Below, piece by piece: positions 1-12,275 of a DNA stretch of 64,000 nt. The notes beneath the pieces were generated by a model, which worked only from the letters and a program-made list of their open reading frames with translations, made no database searches and was not told the origin of the DNA. Origin of the DNA: Oxyruncus cristatus (lineage: Eukaryota > Chordata > Aves > Passeriformes > Cotingidae); NCBI GenBank assembly GCA_013399855.1, contig VXAY01007414.1, positions 1,321,377 through 1,385,376 of the forward strand, in the 5' to 3' direction. The translations under genes were made by a program, and so were the position numbers. Within the stretch, counting starts at the first letter, position 1. Each line of letters opens with the position of its first letter.

Positions 1-3000
1 TGAAGTAGCATTGCTAAGTGTCTTGCCTTTGTTCACTGCTACAGTAGCACGGCACTTTGTTTTGTAGTACATCCAGCAGACATTTTATATTTGTTTTTCT
101 GTTCTTCAACCATGCATTCACAGGTCCAGAGTTGTTTCTGCGGATGTATACAGATGAACATAAGTGATGCTAGTCCAGGCTGAAAGGACTGAGCTTAAAA
201 ACAGCTGCTTACTCAGAACCTTTTAGTTAAGTTGTGGAAATCCTTTCCATAGGATATTAAGATTCACCTGCATTCAAGGAAAGACCAGAAAAAAAATAAA
301 AATCATTTGGGATTTTCATGAGCCACAAATGAGTGGGAGCTCAGAGGGTATTTAGAGAAAGTTCATACATGTTTGCCCTGTTTTATATTCTTCCCAGTCA
401 CCTATTTAGTCCACTTTCTAGAGACAGTTTACTGAGCTAGATGGAGTCACTCTTACATCAGTATATTTCCTGAAGCTCGTGGTATTTGAGAGCAAAACAT
501 TACTCCCTTCTGCCTTCTTTATGATAAATCACATTGCTGTTCCTTGTCAATTAAAATTACAAACAACCTCCTCATCCTGTTCCTGGAGATTAGGAGGATA
601 CCTTAATGATTCAGTTCCTTTCTCATACATGTCACGTGCAAAATTTGGAAAATGGCCAATGGTTCTGTGAATTTGATTAAGGTAAGACTGCCTGCAACAC
701 TCCAAAATTACATATCATGCATCATACATATCATACATATCATATCATCAAAAGGACATATATCCAAATATCCAGCAAGTTAGAAAAATCCACCTAGTTG
801 CCTATGAGGGCAGACTATCAAACAAAGGGTTTGCCTCCTAAATTGCTGTCCAAATTATGCTGGAATGAGAAGTTCAGGTTAAATCTATTTTGGAGAATTT
901 TCCAAACAATACACTTTATATCTGGAACTCCACTGGATTTTATTTAGTTCTTTGATAAGCACCATCTCCATATGTTTGGCAGTAGATCAAGGAAACTTGT
1001 TTTTTCCAGTGCTGTTTCTCTGCTTGATGGACACAGCGGCTCATTTCAGTTTGCCCAGATCTCAGATCTGGGAACATTTTGAGCAGACTCAACTTTTATG
1101 GGCACTCCTGTTTCATGGTAGATAATTGAGTTGTTACAGGTCTGAATAGAAGAGAACTGAAGCTTGTACTCAGGTTTGAAAGGGAAGAAAGGTACAAGGA
1201 GGGAGCATTAACTGGAGCACGCTGTGTTCTTAGTATTCACATCCTTCTGGTAAGAGGCAGTGCAGCAGAAATACCCATCACAGGCAGGAGGAGTTGCAGG
1301 ACTATCCTTACTGTGCCCTCCACTCCCCATAGGCCAGATTTCAAGCTGCTTGAAGGCACCCTGGAGGAAGCACATGCCCCAGTCTCTGGAGCAGATAGGT
1401 CTGGCCACCATCAGGAGTTTCAGCCTGATGTACCTCTTCCAAAGGCTCGGGAGGTGACAGCTACGTGAGAAAAGTATGTTTGCAGTGAATGAGTGCTCCC
1501 ATATAGGATCTGGGAATCCTTTCCAGGGCTGTGTCTGGTCAGTGAATGCACCTCAGTCTGTATTTAATGATAGCTGAGGGCCAAATTCTGCCAGCTGTGA
1601 ATCTCTCCTGTCATCAATTTGAAATCTCCAAAGGAAATTTTTGGTTTTGTGTCTTTGACCCACAGCAAAAAAACCCCATAGGTACTTGGTGCTTAGTTAG
1701 GGCAAATGTGAGATGCTTTAAAAAACATCTGCAGATTCATGCCGCTTTTTTTACTTCACTGTTTGTCTCAGCTAGCAATTTCTTCAAGCACAAGCTGATG
1801 GCCAAAGCCCAAAATAACTGATAACAGATGAAAAATGGTGGATTTTTACTTTACATAATTAATTTTTTTCTGTATGCATTTGGTATGTAATTGGGTAAAT
1901 AAATGACCTTAGGGTAAATTAAATGTTTTAGACAGATAATTTACATCTGGCTTTTGTCAGTAAATAATCCTTTTCCTTGAGAAAACCCATACCACTATTA
2001 TTACCTAGAGATCTCTTAAAGAATTTCTGCTTGATTTTGTGTAGTCACAAATAAAAATTAAAAAGTATATGAAAGGAAATTCATAGACCTGAATGCATGT
2101 TCAGAATCATTAGCTTTGATGTTGTAATCAGATGACTGACTGAGCTGATTAAAAGCTGCCAAATACTCAAAAAGCCAAGCCAAGTGGCCAGATGTTGCCT
2201 GTGGAAGACTGTTCCCTACAGATTTGCATCAGACACTTGCACAGTCCCATTTAAATAGCAAAGAAGAAAGCACAGAAGTACTGTCCATGTGAATTTTGAA
2301 GTTGCTTGCTTTGAAGGAGGGGAAGCAATTTGGCAGGACGTGCATAAACCTATCTCCAAGTCCTACAAAGGAGAACACAGCCAGATTCTAACATACTCAT
2401 CTCTGTTTGCATTAATGTTACCTGCAAACGTGTCCAGGTCCTTTAAGTTTTCACATGCCTCAGTTGACTAATTTGTGCCAATTTATACCATGAAAATGCA
2501 AATCACTGCACTGGATGAAATACTGTGCGCTGTGTATCCTTGATAGCCTGCCAAATAGGATGCAAATATATACGTTTATCAGCTAATCATAATATGCAAT
2601 AATAGTAGTCATAAAATAGCTAGTCAAGTGTAACACAAAATTAAAGTAATAAACAACTGGACAATCTTCCATTCAACCCTCAGCACAGTCCCAAATGCCT
2701 CTTCTCTAGGCTGTATTGTATCAGCACCCTGTTTATTCACAAAGTTTAGGCTGACAGCAATTTTTCCAGCAAATGTGTCCTGAAGGGAAATGGGGTCAGA
2801 GTCTTTTGTGGCAAGATGGATCAGACCTATGCTTATTACTGTGGTCAGGTGAATTGACATAGCCAAGCTAAAATTGAGGAGCTATGAAAAATTGCCATCA
2901 TCAGAGCAACAGGAAAAATTACTTTGGGCCAGGTTTTCAAAGTAACTCAGAGTTACTTAGTGTTACCCAGAAGTATTTAAAGGAATTTTTTTAAAAATGC

Positions 3001-3440
3001 CTTTGTGAGCTCCTTACTAAAATCTTGCTGAAACTGGAGTCAGAGGGAGGGAATCTGCTAGTTTGCCAGCTTCCTATCTGCATCTTTAATCAGCTGTACG
3101 ATTTTAGAAGGTTCATCAGTCAAGTGGGTGTTTTTAGGAAGTTTGCCCTATGTTTATAAAGTATAGTTGACTCCCCAGAAAGTTTAATACTGATTAAGCT
3201 TAGTGGATAGAGTCATTATCCTGTGGTAAATTGCAGGATTGTCATCCAAAAACCAACTAGTGTAGATTAGTCCCCTGTGAAGGTATTGCTTTCCTAATAT
3301 CAACCCTGATTTCTTTCAGCTTTGCTTGCTCTGAAAAAGAAAAAGGTGTGCATTGCTACATGTTCTGATTATTTCTAAATGCCTCTGTGGTTTCATCACA
3401 TAGAACAATGTCTTGAGTTTCATGTGGTTTGCTGTCCTAG
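1..3440 (+). other. GAD2 intron (3' part)
   Basis: This is non-coding sequence upstream of the lysine exon. I searched for the expected preceding GAD2 exon (VDAAWGGGLL... GVER) and did not find it, so the intron extends beyond the window. It contains a short CATACATATCAT-type tandem near 715-750 and a 9-bp perfect inverted repeat with a 1-nt loop at 1054-1072. Confidence 0.7.
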
Positions 3441-3519
3441 GGCTAACTCAGTGACCTGGAATCCTCACAAGATGATGGGCGTCCCGCTGCAGTGTTCAGC
3501 CCTACTAGTAAGAGAAGAG
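3441..3519 (+). CDS. GAD2: GAD2 exon with the PLP-binding lysine (probably exon 12 of 16)
   Basis: The acceptor tgctgtcctag precedes the exon and the donor GTATGT follows it. The exon is 79 nt: one base of a split codon plus 26 codons ending in LVREE. It contains the NPHK motif, whose lysine forms the internal aldimine with pyridoxal phosphate in this enzyme family. The exon number is inferred from the human gene. Confidence 0.96.
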
Positions 3520-6500
3520 GTATGTCACAATATATGTGCTTCTCTGCTGCTTTCCGGCCTTTTGCTTCTGGAAATCATGGATACGTTTTTCATAAATGTG
3601 TCATAGCTAAATATTTGCTAATGTGACAAGGATTATAAAAGAAACTGAGAAATAGACCTCTAGTTACATGTTCAGGCTGTGACTGCAAATAGAATTAAAG
3701 CAGCTGTCTAGCAGAAGTGATAGAGCCAGTCAGTGGCATTGTCTTTACAGAGTTTTTTGACTTTCCATTTAAAATGTCCATAGTTAAGTCGTGGGTGCAT
3801 AGCTGTGTAACCCCATAAGTTGCTGTGTAGCATAAGATGTAACTCTAGGCAAACTCTCATTCTCTTGGAATGAATGACATTGTATACATGCAGCGCAACA
3901 TTTGGTCCAGAATTGAGGCATCTCTAAACTTTCTAGACTTTTGGGATATTCCTACCCAGCTCTGATCTATATATCCACTTTGGGGCACATGGAAGTAAAA
4001 ATGGTGCACTAAGTTCACTTGTATTAAAAAGTAGACATTTCATTTAGCACTAGAATTTGAATTAGCCTTCAAGCCTGTAATTTTCGTATAACCATCAGTT
4101 ACTAGGACAGCTGCTATACAGCCACCACTTAATAGACCAGCTATCAAAAAGCTGGTTGCTGTTTTGCTAGCAGCTGTACAACAGATTGTAACACAAAGTG
4201 ATTGCACTTAGGAAGAGAGAAACTGGCTTTTATTTGCCCTCTGGGTCAGTTCTCTGAGACAAATCCTGCCTGGCTGAAGTCAGTACCATCCTTGACCTCT
4301 AGTGAGAACAGATGGCTCAGATTAGGAGAAAGTCAGGTTTTTTTCCCCCTCTCATTTTGCTGTCTCAGTTTTGAGTTACACGTAAAGATTAGACTTGATG
4401 ATAAACAGCCAAGTTTTGATTCTTCTTGGACTGGAAATTGCTGTTTTAGGCAACATCCCAGAGGTATACCATAAACTTGGTTGAGGTCTTAACTGGACCC
4501 AGAACATAGCTTTCTGAATTTTACTTTAAAACCTAAAAAGGAAACCTCATGCTTTCTTGAGCCAGGTTTCCTCACCTTGTTGGCTTCTGTCCCTCCCGCA
4601 AAGCTGCCTCTCAGAATGGGATGTTGCAACCCAGAAATAGCTCTAGCTGCCTTTTTAAAGGCAATATGCTTTTCTGTCTGTTCAAAGCTTTCTTTACTAC
4701 TTAAGCATCCAATCTGCAGCTGAGGGCTTTGCAGAAAAGAACTGTTCCTATAAAGAAAAAAAAAACACAATAAAAATCAGAATTTTAGAGACCAAACAAT
4801 TGAAAAGTGCCATGATATTATTTAGATTAGTCACCAAATTGTCTTAGTCTGACTTGACCAGAAAAGATGCCTTCCAAGGAAAGGATAAAAAGAAATCAGA
4901 ACAAAGAATAGAAAGCAAGATCCAAAAAGGAACTTAAGCATAATGATGCTAAGTAACACAACGTCCAGCTTTTTTAAAAAGTGCCTTGGATCTAGGCGTG
5001 TATTACATATTGCTGGGTCAGGTACCAAGGTGTCTTGGGCACAGAAAGGGATGTGAAAAACTTAGTCCATTGAGCAACTAAGTCTACTTTTGTCCTTTGT
5101 TTGATCTTCCCTTTGCACTTGGACACATATTCCACTGTATTTGGGTGTTTGTAATTTCTCACCCAAAGCAACCCTCAAAGCAGTAGTCATACCTGTGCCG
5201 ACATCACTTTGCTTGTGTCTTTGTTTCTGTAAGGGATTGATGCAGAGTTGCAATCAAATGCATGCTTCCTACCTCTTTCAACAAGACAAGCACTACGACC
5301 TGTCTTACGACACAGGAGACAAAGCTTTGCAGTGTGGACGGCATGTTGATGTCTTCAAGCTATGGCTGATGTGGAGGGCAAAGGTAGGACTGCCTGCTCT
5401 GGATTTATTTGCCTTAAAGTAATGCACACCAGATACAGGTGGCTTTTTTTTATTGTAATCATTTTAGAAAGAATCTGACCCGAATTCCGCATATATAACA
5501 TGAAAGAAATAAAGAACACGATTATTTTCTGTGGTTTTTATACTTTTGACAATTGAGCTTCAAAGCAGCACAAATGATTTTGAAACTTGAACTCTGTGGC
5601 TTTGCATAGCATTTGCTTTGTGTAACTGTAGGAGTCTAATGGCATAAATCATACACCTAGGAATGTTGTTACGAAGATTTCTGGAAATAAAAGGATGTTT
5701 AAATGATATTCAGAAATTAAACATGGCAAATCAAGCCTGGAATACCTAGTTTCATTGCATGCAGTACATATGAAGCCACCTTTTGAAGGAGTAGAGGAAA
5801 ACTCATCAAAAGATCTTCATTGGGAAATCTGTAAAACACCAAAAATCTAATTATTAATTTATCCATATTTGTAGAATATTGTTAAATGAGTTCTTGCATG
5901 TATTTATCCAATCTATTATGTCAGGTTGCCTCAGGTTTGTTCAGAGGAGATGACATCACTCTTTTCATTTCCAGAAAGCCTTAAAGATCCTCTTGTGCTT
6001 CATTAAAACTCTGAGGAGGTGTGGGAGTCTGTAAGGGAGGATGCACGTTTCTGTGGTTGCAATAGCTGTTATGCTAACTGGGGACTGCAGAGTGGTAGGA
6101 GATTTTAGCCACATGTCTCTCTTTTATGCCGAGCCTTTCTCCTGGGGCTGTTCTAGCTCTATCCTGTTTTGAAATCTCTATACACAGAGGGATAATGACA
6201 TGGGCTTTTAAGTCAGTTCTGTGCAGCCAGAACAGATTTAGCAGGGACATGCATCCTTTACTCAGAAACATTTCTTCTAAAGCCCATTTTTTCGATATGC
6301 CTTGTACTGCTTTTTCTCTTCTCACACCCTGCTTGTAATATTAACGTTACAAAATAGGATGTGTGTTTCTTAAAGAGTTTATCTATTCCAGCTGTTCATT
6401 CCCCTTCCTTCCTCTTGAAGCTGAATCCTTTGTTTGAGGCATCACAGTTGGTGATTGCAGGAACAATTATGATGTCACAGAGAGGATTATGACTTCTGCC

Positions 6501-9500
6501 AGAGAAGAAAAAGCAGTTTTTTCTGCTGCTCTTAAAAACACAGCTTCTGGGTTTATTTGGTATCTGTTGAAAAAGGAGAGAAAAAAGCCAGTAAAGAGGC
6601 AGGGCAGTATCTAAACAAAGTGTGCATTTTCACAGACACCAGACCAGGCTCTAAAAGTGTATCTGCCCATTCTGTGCTTAACTAAAAAAGAAAAAAATAA
6701 TAATTGGAAAATCCCCAAGCATATCACCCCTGGAAGATTAAAATTCCTTATTCTGAAAATAGCGGGAGACTCCCCATATCTGGAACTCAGCACCTTCTAA
6801 GGACCCTGCTCTGTGCCAGTCCAAGCTGTCCAAAACCATCCTCAGCCTCTCTGCAAAATCTGCCAAGAGCGCCCATTGTCAGAGGTGTTATTCAGGTTCT
6901 CAGCAAATGTTCTTGGGAAGCGAGATGCATATTTTGCAGAAGTGGCTAGAGGAGAGTCAGTGGCAAGAGCTAGAGACCAATGAGCTCTGCTTCACAAAGT
7001 GCCCTTCATCACGTAGAATCAGATCCCTAATTGGTCTCACAGACACTTTTGAGAGGGGACCTGTGCTGATGTGTTGGCAAGTGCTGTGTGGTCCTTCCGT
7101 TATTTTGATTCACAGAACAGATATTTTTGTAACTTCTTTTCTTCATCCCTCTGTAAAGGGAACCACAGGATTTGAAGCACAAATTGATAAGTGCTTGGAA
7201 CTTGCAGAATACCTATACAATAAAATAAAGAACAGAGAAGGGTATGAAATGGTGTTTGATGGAAAGGTATGTATTGCAACTTCTTTTTCTCAGTTGGTCA
7301 ACACTGTTTGCCTTGGTTACCTGTTGGGATGCTACCAACAGGTCAAATCAAACAGCATTAGACAGAAAGCAGGGACCCTTGTAACAAAACTGTTGTTGTG
7401 CCAGTACCTCTCTTCCTCATGGGACCCAGGGACAAGAAAGTTGAAGCAACTCTGCATGTGTTCAGTTTGCTCAGTTTAACCCTGCTGAAACTAAACACTG
7501 GTATCTCAGCCTAACACAGCACACACACACACAATTAGAACCAGCTCCTATGTAATAAAAACAAGTTGCAGTTTCCTAATAGCAGGGTCAGTTAGGAGTG
7601 GGGATTACAGTGCCCCACACAGCTCCAAAAGTACAGTTGTGCAGAGTGGTTTTATCGGCATCCTCAGGTGGGCAGTCGCAGGGGACCTGGGATAACATGG
7701 GGTGATCTGCACTGCAATCCCTGCTGAGATGTGGTGCAGCACGGCAGGGCAGGGGCTAGTGTTGCTTGGGAGCCCAGCTGGGTCATGGGGCAGAGGTTGC
7801 ACCTGTGTAGAGTGCAAATATCTTTAGGCATGTTATTTCTGTGGAGGGAGTCCAGCTGAGACTGGACCCCTGCGTGCCAGGTGTTCTGCTGGAGCACAGT
7901 GCCCCGGGCAAGGCAGTGCAGCCTGGGCTGGGTGGCTGTACCTCTGAACGGCTTTGTGGGCAACCCTCTCCAGCTGTGATGGCAGGGGACAGGCCTGGTA
8001 GAGACCCATGTTATAAAGTTAAGTGGTGGTTTGCCTGTAAAAGAGAACAAGGTTAAACATCACCATGTTTCTTCAGAGATTACAAGCTCATACCCGCATG
8101 CCACTATGGAATTTATTTTCCCCACCTCATACATCTTCACTGAATTTGGTCCACTGGGTCTGATGATCAGTAAAGGAACTGGCAGCAGTAGGAGTTGCTG
8201 TAACTCACACATTTATCATCCAGCAAAAATGAACATAGCAAAGCAGGCAACTGTTGGGAGATTGCAGAAATACGCAAAATGTCAACTACTTCTTACTTTA
8301 TACCTTTCTCCTTAGTGCTCCCATAGTCATTAAACAAGATAAGACACTGTGGTGCATGCATAGTAATATAGCAGCTAGCTGAATCAAATTGAGAAGTAAT
8401 AAATTTCATTAAATGTAAGAAAATCTGAAATTGTCTTATGCACCACCTGTGGCTCCTGTTTACAGAATCAGGTTCTATATTATTCTGTCATCTAGTAAAA
8501 GTAAATGACATGGTCTTCACCTCTAAATTATCTGTAATAGACTTGCCTTAGCTACATGAGCCCTCCAGTCCCTGGAGGGGATAGGATCTGCAGAATCTAG
8601 ACGCTTCTCAGAAAGGCATAAATATATTTGCCCAGCTGGATGATGTGTTTCTGCGTCAGATCTGATCTGACACCCTGAGAATAAATTGCTTAAAATTATC
8701 TTTTCTGCATTAATAATGATGATGACTCTCAGTGGACCACAATAATGAAAACCATTGACTGCTGTCACAATATGATGTATGATAGGGAGGGAAGGCATGA
8801 ACTTAATTGCAACTGAGATATTATGAGCATTTCTTACGGTGTAAACCATTATTATTCTGTGTTTAGCCTCAGCACACAAATGTCTGCTTCTGGTACTTAC
8901 CTCCCAGCTTGCGTGGCATGGAAGACGGCGAAGAAAGAACGAGCCGCCTGATGAAGGTAAGCAGTGTCCCCCGGATACCGCACAGGGAACGCTGAAACCC
9001 GTTCAGGCAGGCAAGCCCCAGAACGATCTCCCAGGGCATGGTCACCTCATGATGTTCTGACAAATGACGCCTCCATGGTTCTTTAACTGCAGGTTAGTCT
9101 GGCACCACCTTGCTCTGATCCCCAGGTTTGTATTCCTTAGGTTTGCCTTATCTCTACACATGTTTGCTCCGTGTGTGTTTTCTGAAGTTACTGTGAACTG
9201 CAATCACTAAACTCAGCAAGTGCGGGAGAAGTTCAATAATATGCAGCACTTTGGCACGTGAAAAGAAGATGGTAAACGATTGTAACCATGTTTTGAACAC
9301 TACAAAAACCAGCAATATTGAGAAAGTAGCAGAGGGAAATTTCCCCAGTGATTTTATGAGCAGGACAAAGAAACAGGATAAACCCAATGTCTTTTCAATG
9401 AGACATTTGTACCTTGGTGGGAGTTAATGTTTTTATCGATACTGAATGTGATTTCATTTCAACTGCTTCTTGCAGCTCTTCATATTTTGTAAAAAAAGAA

Positions 9501-9785
9501 AGCATACTCTGTTTTAGTAATAACGAGGATGAGGATGATAATGAAAATAGTGATAATAATTAAAATAATAATCATCATCATTATCACCCCCTGCTTTTTG
9601 TTACTCTGCAGGTGGCACCAGTGATAAAAGCCAGGATGATGGAGTACGGCACAACCATGGTGAGTTATCAGCCCCTGGGAGACAAAGCAAACTTCTTCCG
9701 GATGGTCATCTCAAACCCTGCGGCAACTCACCAAGACATTGATTTCCTGATTGATGAAATAGAACGCCTGGGACAAGATTTATAA
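3441..9785 (+). CDS. GAD2: GAD2 (glutamate decarboxylase 2, GAD65), last five coding exons, spliced, 5' part outside window
   Basis: This is the 3' part of the gene for the vesicle-associated, pyridoxal-phosphate-dependent enzyme that decarboxylates L-glutamate to GABA in inhibitory neurons and islet cells (group II decarboxylase family). Coding exons are 3441-3519, 5234-5383, 7159-7266, 8867-8956 and 9612-9785. All introns are GT/AG and all joins are in frame, giving 199 residues. This equals human residues 387-585, so the C terminus is full length. Visible landmarks are the cofactor lysine in NPHK (human Lys396), the catalytic-loop tyrosine in HASYLF (human Tyr425) and the C-terminal end ERLGQDL. 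The first exon here starts with one base completing a split codon, so the upstream exon, ending near ...GVER in the family, lies before the window. I chose GAD2 over GAD1 from recalled GAD65 wording (for example [20 protein letters not shown] and IERLGQDL). No frameshift or stop interrupts the exons. Confidence 0.97.
3520..5233 (+). other. GAD2 intron
   Basis: Intron between the lysine exon and the catalytic-loop exon. I recognise no repeat or other gene in it. Confidence 0.85.
5234..5383 (+). CDS. GAD2: GAD2 exon with the catalytic loop (probably exon 13)
   Basis: The exon is 150 nt, exactly 50 codons, from GLMQSC to LMWRAK, with acceptor ttctgtaag and donor GTAGGA. The [12 protein letters not shown] stretch is the mobile catalytic loop of GAD65, with the tyrosine that takes part in GABA synthesis. 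Both boundaries are phase 0. Confidence 0.96.
5384..7158 (+). other. GAD2 intron
   Basis: Intron between the 150-nt and 108-nt exons. Nothing recognisable beyond ordinary AT-rich sequence. Confidence 0.85.
7159..7266 (+). CDS. GAD2: GAD2 exon (probably exon 14)
   Basis: The exon is 108 nt, 36 codons, from GTTGFEAQ to MVFDGK, with acceptor ccctctgtaaag and donor GTATGT. It joins in phase to the exons on both sides. A longer open frame runs through it from the flanking introns, but the splice sites and the family alignment define the real ends. Confidence 0.95.
7267..8866 (+). other. GAD2 intron with a GC-rich block
   Basis: The intron holds a short (AC)n run near 7520-7532 and a GC-rich block at roughly 7600-8010, unlike the surrounding AT-rich DNA. 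That block may be a decayed repeat or a regulatory element; I do not recognise it. Confidence 0.7.
8867..8956 (+). CDS. GAD2: GAD2 exon (probably exon 15)
   Basis: The exon is 90 nt, 30 codons, from [15 protein letters not shown] to SRLMK, with acceptor attctgtgtttag and donor GTAAGC. The acidic stretch GMEDGEER falls at a spot that, from memory, differs from mammalian GAD65 (TLEDNEER), so this is a locally variable surface segment. The frame is intact. Confidence 0.95.
8957..9611 (+). other. Last GAD2 intron, with a GAT/ATA simple repeat
   Basis: A 655-nt intron. Near its 3' end, at about 9522-9587, is a degenerate GAT/AAT simple repeat, followed by a short pyrimidine tract and the terminal acceptor. 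Confidence 0.85.
9522..9587. repeat. Degenerate (GAT/ATA)n simple repeat with hairpin potential
   Basis: The run is built of gatgag, gataat and aataat units and turns into atcatcatcattatcac. GTGATAAT and ATTATCAC are inverted copies about 20 nt apart, so a hairpin is possible. It ends about 25 nt upstream of the last GAD2 acceptor. Confidence 0.7.
9612..9785 (+). CDS. GAD2: GAD2 terminal coding exon with stop codon
   Basis: The exon is 174 nt, 57 codons plus TAA, after acceptor ttactctgcag. It starts [16 protein letters not shown] and ends IERLGQDL, the usual GAD65 C terminus. It completes the C-terminal domain of the enzyme dimer. Confidence 0.97.
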   Translation: MAPVIKARMMEYGTTMVSYQPLGDKANFFRMVISNPAATHQDIDFLIDEIERLGQDL

Positions 9786-11399
9786 TAACTGGGTGTGAAA
9801 GTCTGCTCCTGGACCTCTAAGTAGACAATTAAGTTGTCACAAACTGTGCGAATGTATTTGTAGTTTGTTCCAAAGTAAATCTATTTCTATATTGTGGCGT
9901 TGGAGTAGAGTACAGTTTAAAATCAAGAAACATGGCTCCTTTACAGTCCTTTCCTGAGTTTTAGAATGCCTCCTTAAAAATTAGCTGCACAAAAAGCTGC
10001 ACTGAAAAAAATAAGGAAGAACAGAAGATGCTTAAAATTTTATCCCCAGTTTTAGCGTGGTGATTACTTTAAATTAAAAAGCAATTGGACTGAATGATGC
10101 CAAAGTTGCCCAAAATTATGACAAAATCAAATTGGGAGAAGCGGGCGGCGGGGGTGGTGAGATGCAGAATATACATACTGTAAGTTTGAAAGTGAAAGGA
10201 TTTTGCCTTTTTCGTAGTATTAGAACAGAATTTCTAATTTACCTATAGCAACATTTCAAATGTATTTAAATAGGTATAGTTTTACAAAAGGAAATATATA
10301 TATATATATAAAAAATCCTATTTTGTAAACTATATATTTTTATTTTATATGGGTTATAAAACTGAAAGGACAGAAGCTGAAAATCAACTAGGATTCTTTT
10401 AATGGAGGTGCCTCAAATATTTATTACTGCTTATTTTAAAATATAAGCCCACATAATACATTCTTTCTCCATGTCATAGGGATTGTACATCTCCAGGATT
10501 GATTACTGAAAAACCTCAAGAGTACTGCAGCTCTTACAACCACTTAATAAGATCAATTACAGTACAACAATAGGATGCTATTATTCCTAATTATGTTTCC
10601 CACTTGGCCTAAGCAGACGCACAATCAGTGTACAGTGCTAACCAAGACTGAAATAAGGTTGTATTTGGATGATTTCTGTGTTCTGTGTTTAAAAAACCTA
10701 TTTAAAAAAAAAAAGTCACGTCTGAATAAATGCTTATCTCAAAACTATTTCTGCTATGAGCAGTTCAAACACTACATGGAAAATTTTAATTTTCTGAAAT
10801 TCTTACTAAAAACTTAGCTTACAACCTCACAGCTACATTAAGAAGGTAAAGACTTCTTACAGATGTACAGGTCTGTAAGACAAGGAATAAATTAAATATG
10901 ACTGTAATCTGAGTGACAGGGATGAGATCTAAGTAACAAACTGTTTTGTCAAAGGATTTTCACAGTGCTGGACTCCATCCTTGTCTACAACGGTTTTGAA
11001 GTTGCAGAAAAAATTGAGATAAGGCTACATCTGCCAAAAAAACAGCCACACAGATCCTCACAACCTTTTTAGAAGCACAACTCTAGCAGAATTAATTTGC
11101 TGCATTATTCCTTAACATTAGAGGTGTCTCTGGCATGGAAACTGAAATTTATCCTTTTTCCCCCCAGTGTCTGGAAGTGTTGGTAACAGTTCTGCAGCTT
11201 AGGCCTGTCTGCTTATAACCCTACTAAAGTTTTGGGTTTAACTTTGCCAAAATGGCCTACTTGTGTTTGTAAAGCAATATTGTTTTGCTGTCTCTAAAAT
11301 ACTTGAAACAAAAGAAGAAGTGCAATGTGGTTTTAATTTCATCTAAAATAGATAAATGGAGTATTGATTCAGTGTAATATCATGAGGACATAAAGAGGA

Positions 11400-11405
11400 A
11401 ATAAA
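11400..11405 (+). promoter_or_regulatory. Candidate poly(A) signal AATAAA for GAD2
   Basis: A canonical hexamer lies 1.6 kb past the stop codon and is followed within 35 nt by a T/G-rich run (tgtgtctgtaattgtgttg), as expected of a cleavage site. It is one of at least three candidates. Confidence 0.4.
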
Positions 11406-12153
11406 TTGTGTCTGTAATTGTGTTGCCTTTATTATATTGATAGTACTGTTTTGTCACCTCAGATTGAGGCTGTGCACTTTAGATTTAACTGTACAATGTT
11501 GCAAATCAACATGTGTTGCTGTATAAGCTTGTACAATATATTATTGATATGTTATTATTTGTGTGGTAGTAGTATTGACTCTTGATATTGTAAGAACTGC
11601 ATTCACGCCCGTCCCTCTACTGTATCTTTGCTTGGTGTTAACCTCTCCTTGTCAGCTTTTGGGCAGGCCTCTCACCTCGCTTTAGGGGACTTCATTGCTG
11701 CCTGCAATGCTTAATGTTGCAAGTCAAGCTATAGAGGAGATACCAATTCTATCAGGAAGGCCTTCAATGTGACCTTTGTTAAATGTGTCAAAATCAGCAG
11801 ACCAATCACTGAAATACCGAGTAGAGCAGCAAATTACATTCTTTTTTCTTGCTGGGAAAAAGGCAAGCAAAGAACTTGTGAAATAAAAATAGGACAGGGA
11901 CAATGATGAAGGTGATCAGTAGCCTGGTTACATCTTGCATGTGCAATTCCGTTTCAAAGTGCTAAGTGCAAACAATGTATTTATTACATGTATGTGCCAA
12001 TCCAAGATTTACATTTGGTGTTCCAGGAGAACCAGCTTTTTTTTTTTTTTTCCCCACACATTACTGTACTTATTGCAGCCAGGAAAGAGCGACGTAGCAA
12101 TCTGTTCTTGTGTTTGACCGAAGTATCTTATCTGTGGTGTTGATCTAAATCCA

Positions 12154-12159
12154 AATAAA
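12154..12159 (+). promoter_or_regulatory. Candidate distal poly(A) signal AATAAA for GAD2
   Basis: A canonical hexamer lies about 2.4 kb past the stop codon, with a second one at 12250-12255. If used, they would make a longer 3' UTR isoform. Confidence 0.35.
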
Positions 12160-12275
12160 AGCGTAAAATGTGACTCCGGGTCTATTCATTAGCGGCACTG
12201 ATGGGCACTCTGAGAGTTTGTCACTTGTGCCATTTCAGAGCAAGGCCCCAATAAAGAGAATGTTTAATTGGAACT

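Larger units (their letters stand above)
9786..12275 (+). other. GAD2: GAD2 3' UTR and likely polyadenylation region
   Basis: The stretch after the GAD2 stop has no coding exon and is AT-rich. It holds an (AT)n run near 10294-10311, a small GC-rich patch (10140-10160) and a T run at 12037-12051. AATAAA hexamers occur at 11400-11405 (followed by a TG-rich stretch), 12154-12159 and 12250-12255, among others. Which one ends the transcript cannot be read from sequence alone, so the right boundary is approximate. Confidence 0.5.

Noticed and set aside
1054..1072. Perfect 9-bp inverted repeat around AGATCT
   Set aside because: Too short and isolated to support a functional claim; expected by chance at this scale.
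1..3440. The GAD2 exon expected before the lysine exon
   Set aside because: I looked for the VDAAWGGG...GVER coding sequence on the plus strand and found no match, so the exon is upstream of the window.
6907..7479. 190-codon plus-strand frame
   Set aside because: It is a GAD2 exon (7159-7266) extended by chance into both introns; splice sites and family length define only the 36-codon core.
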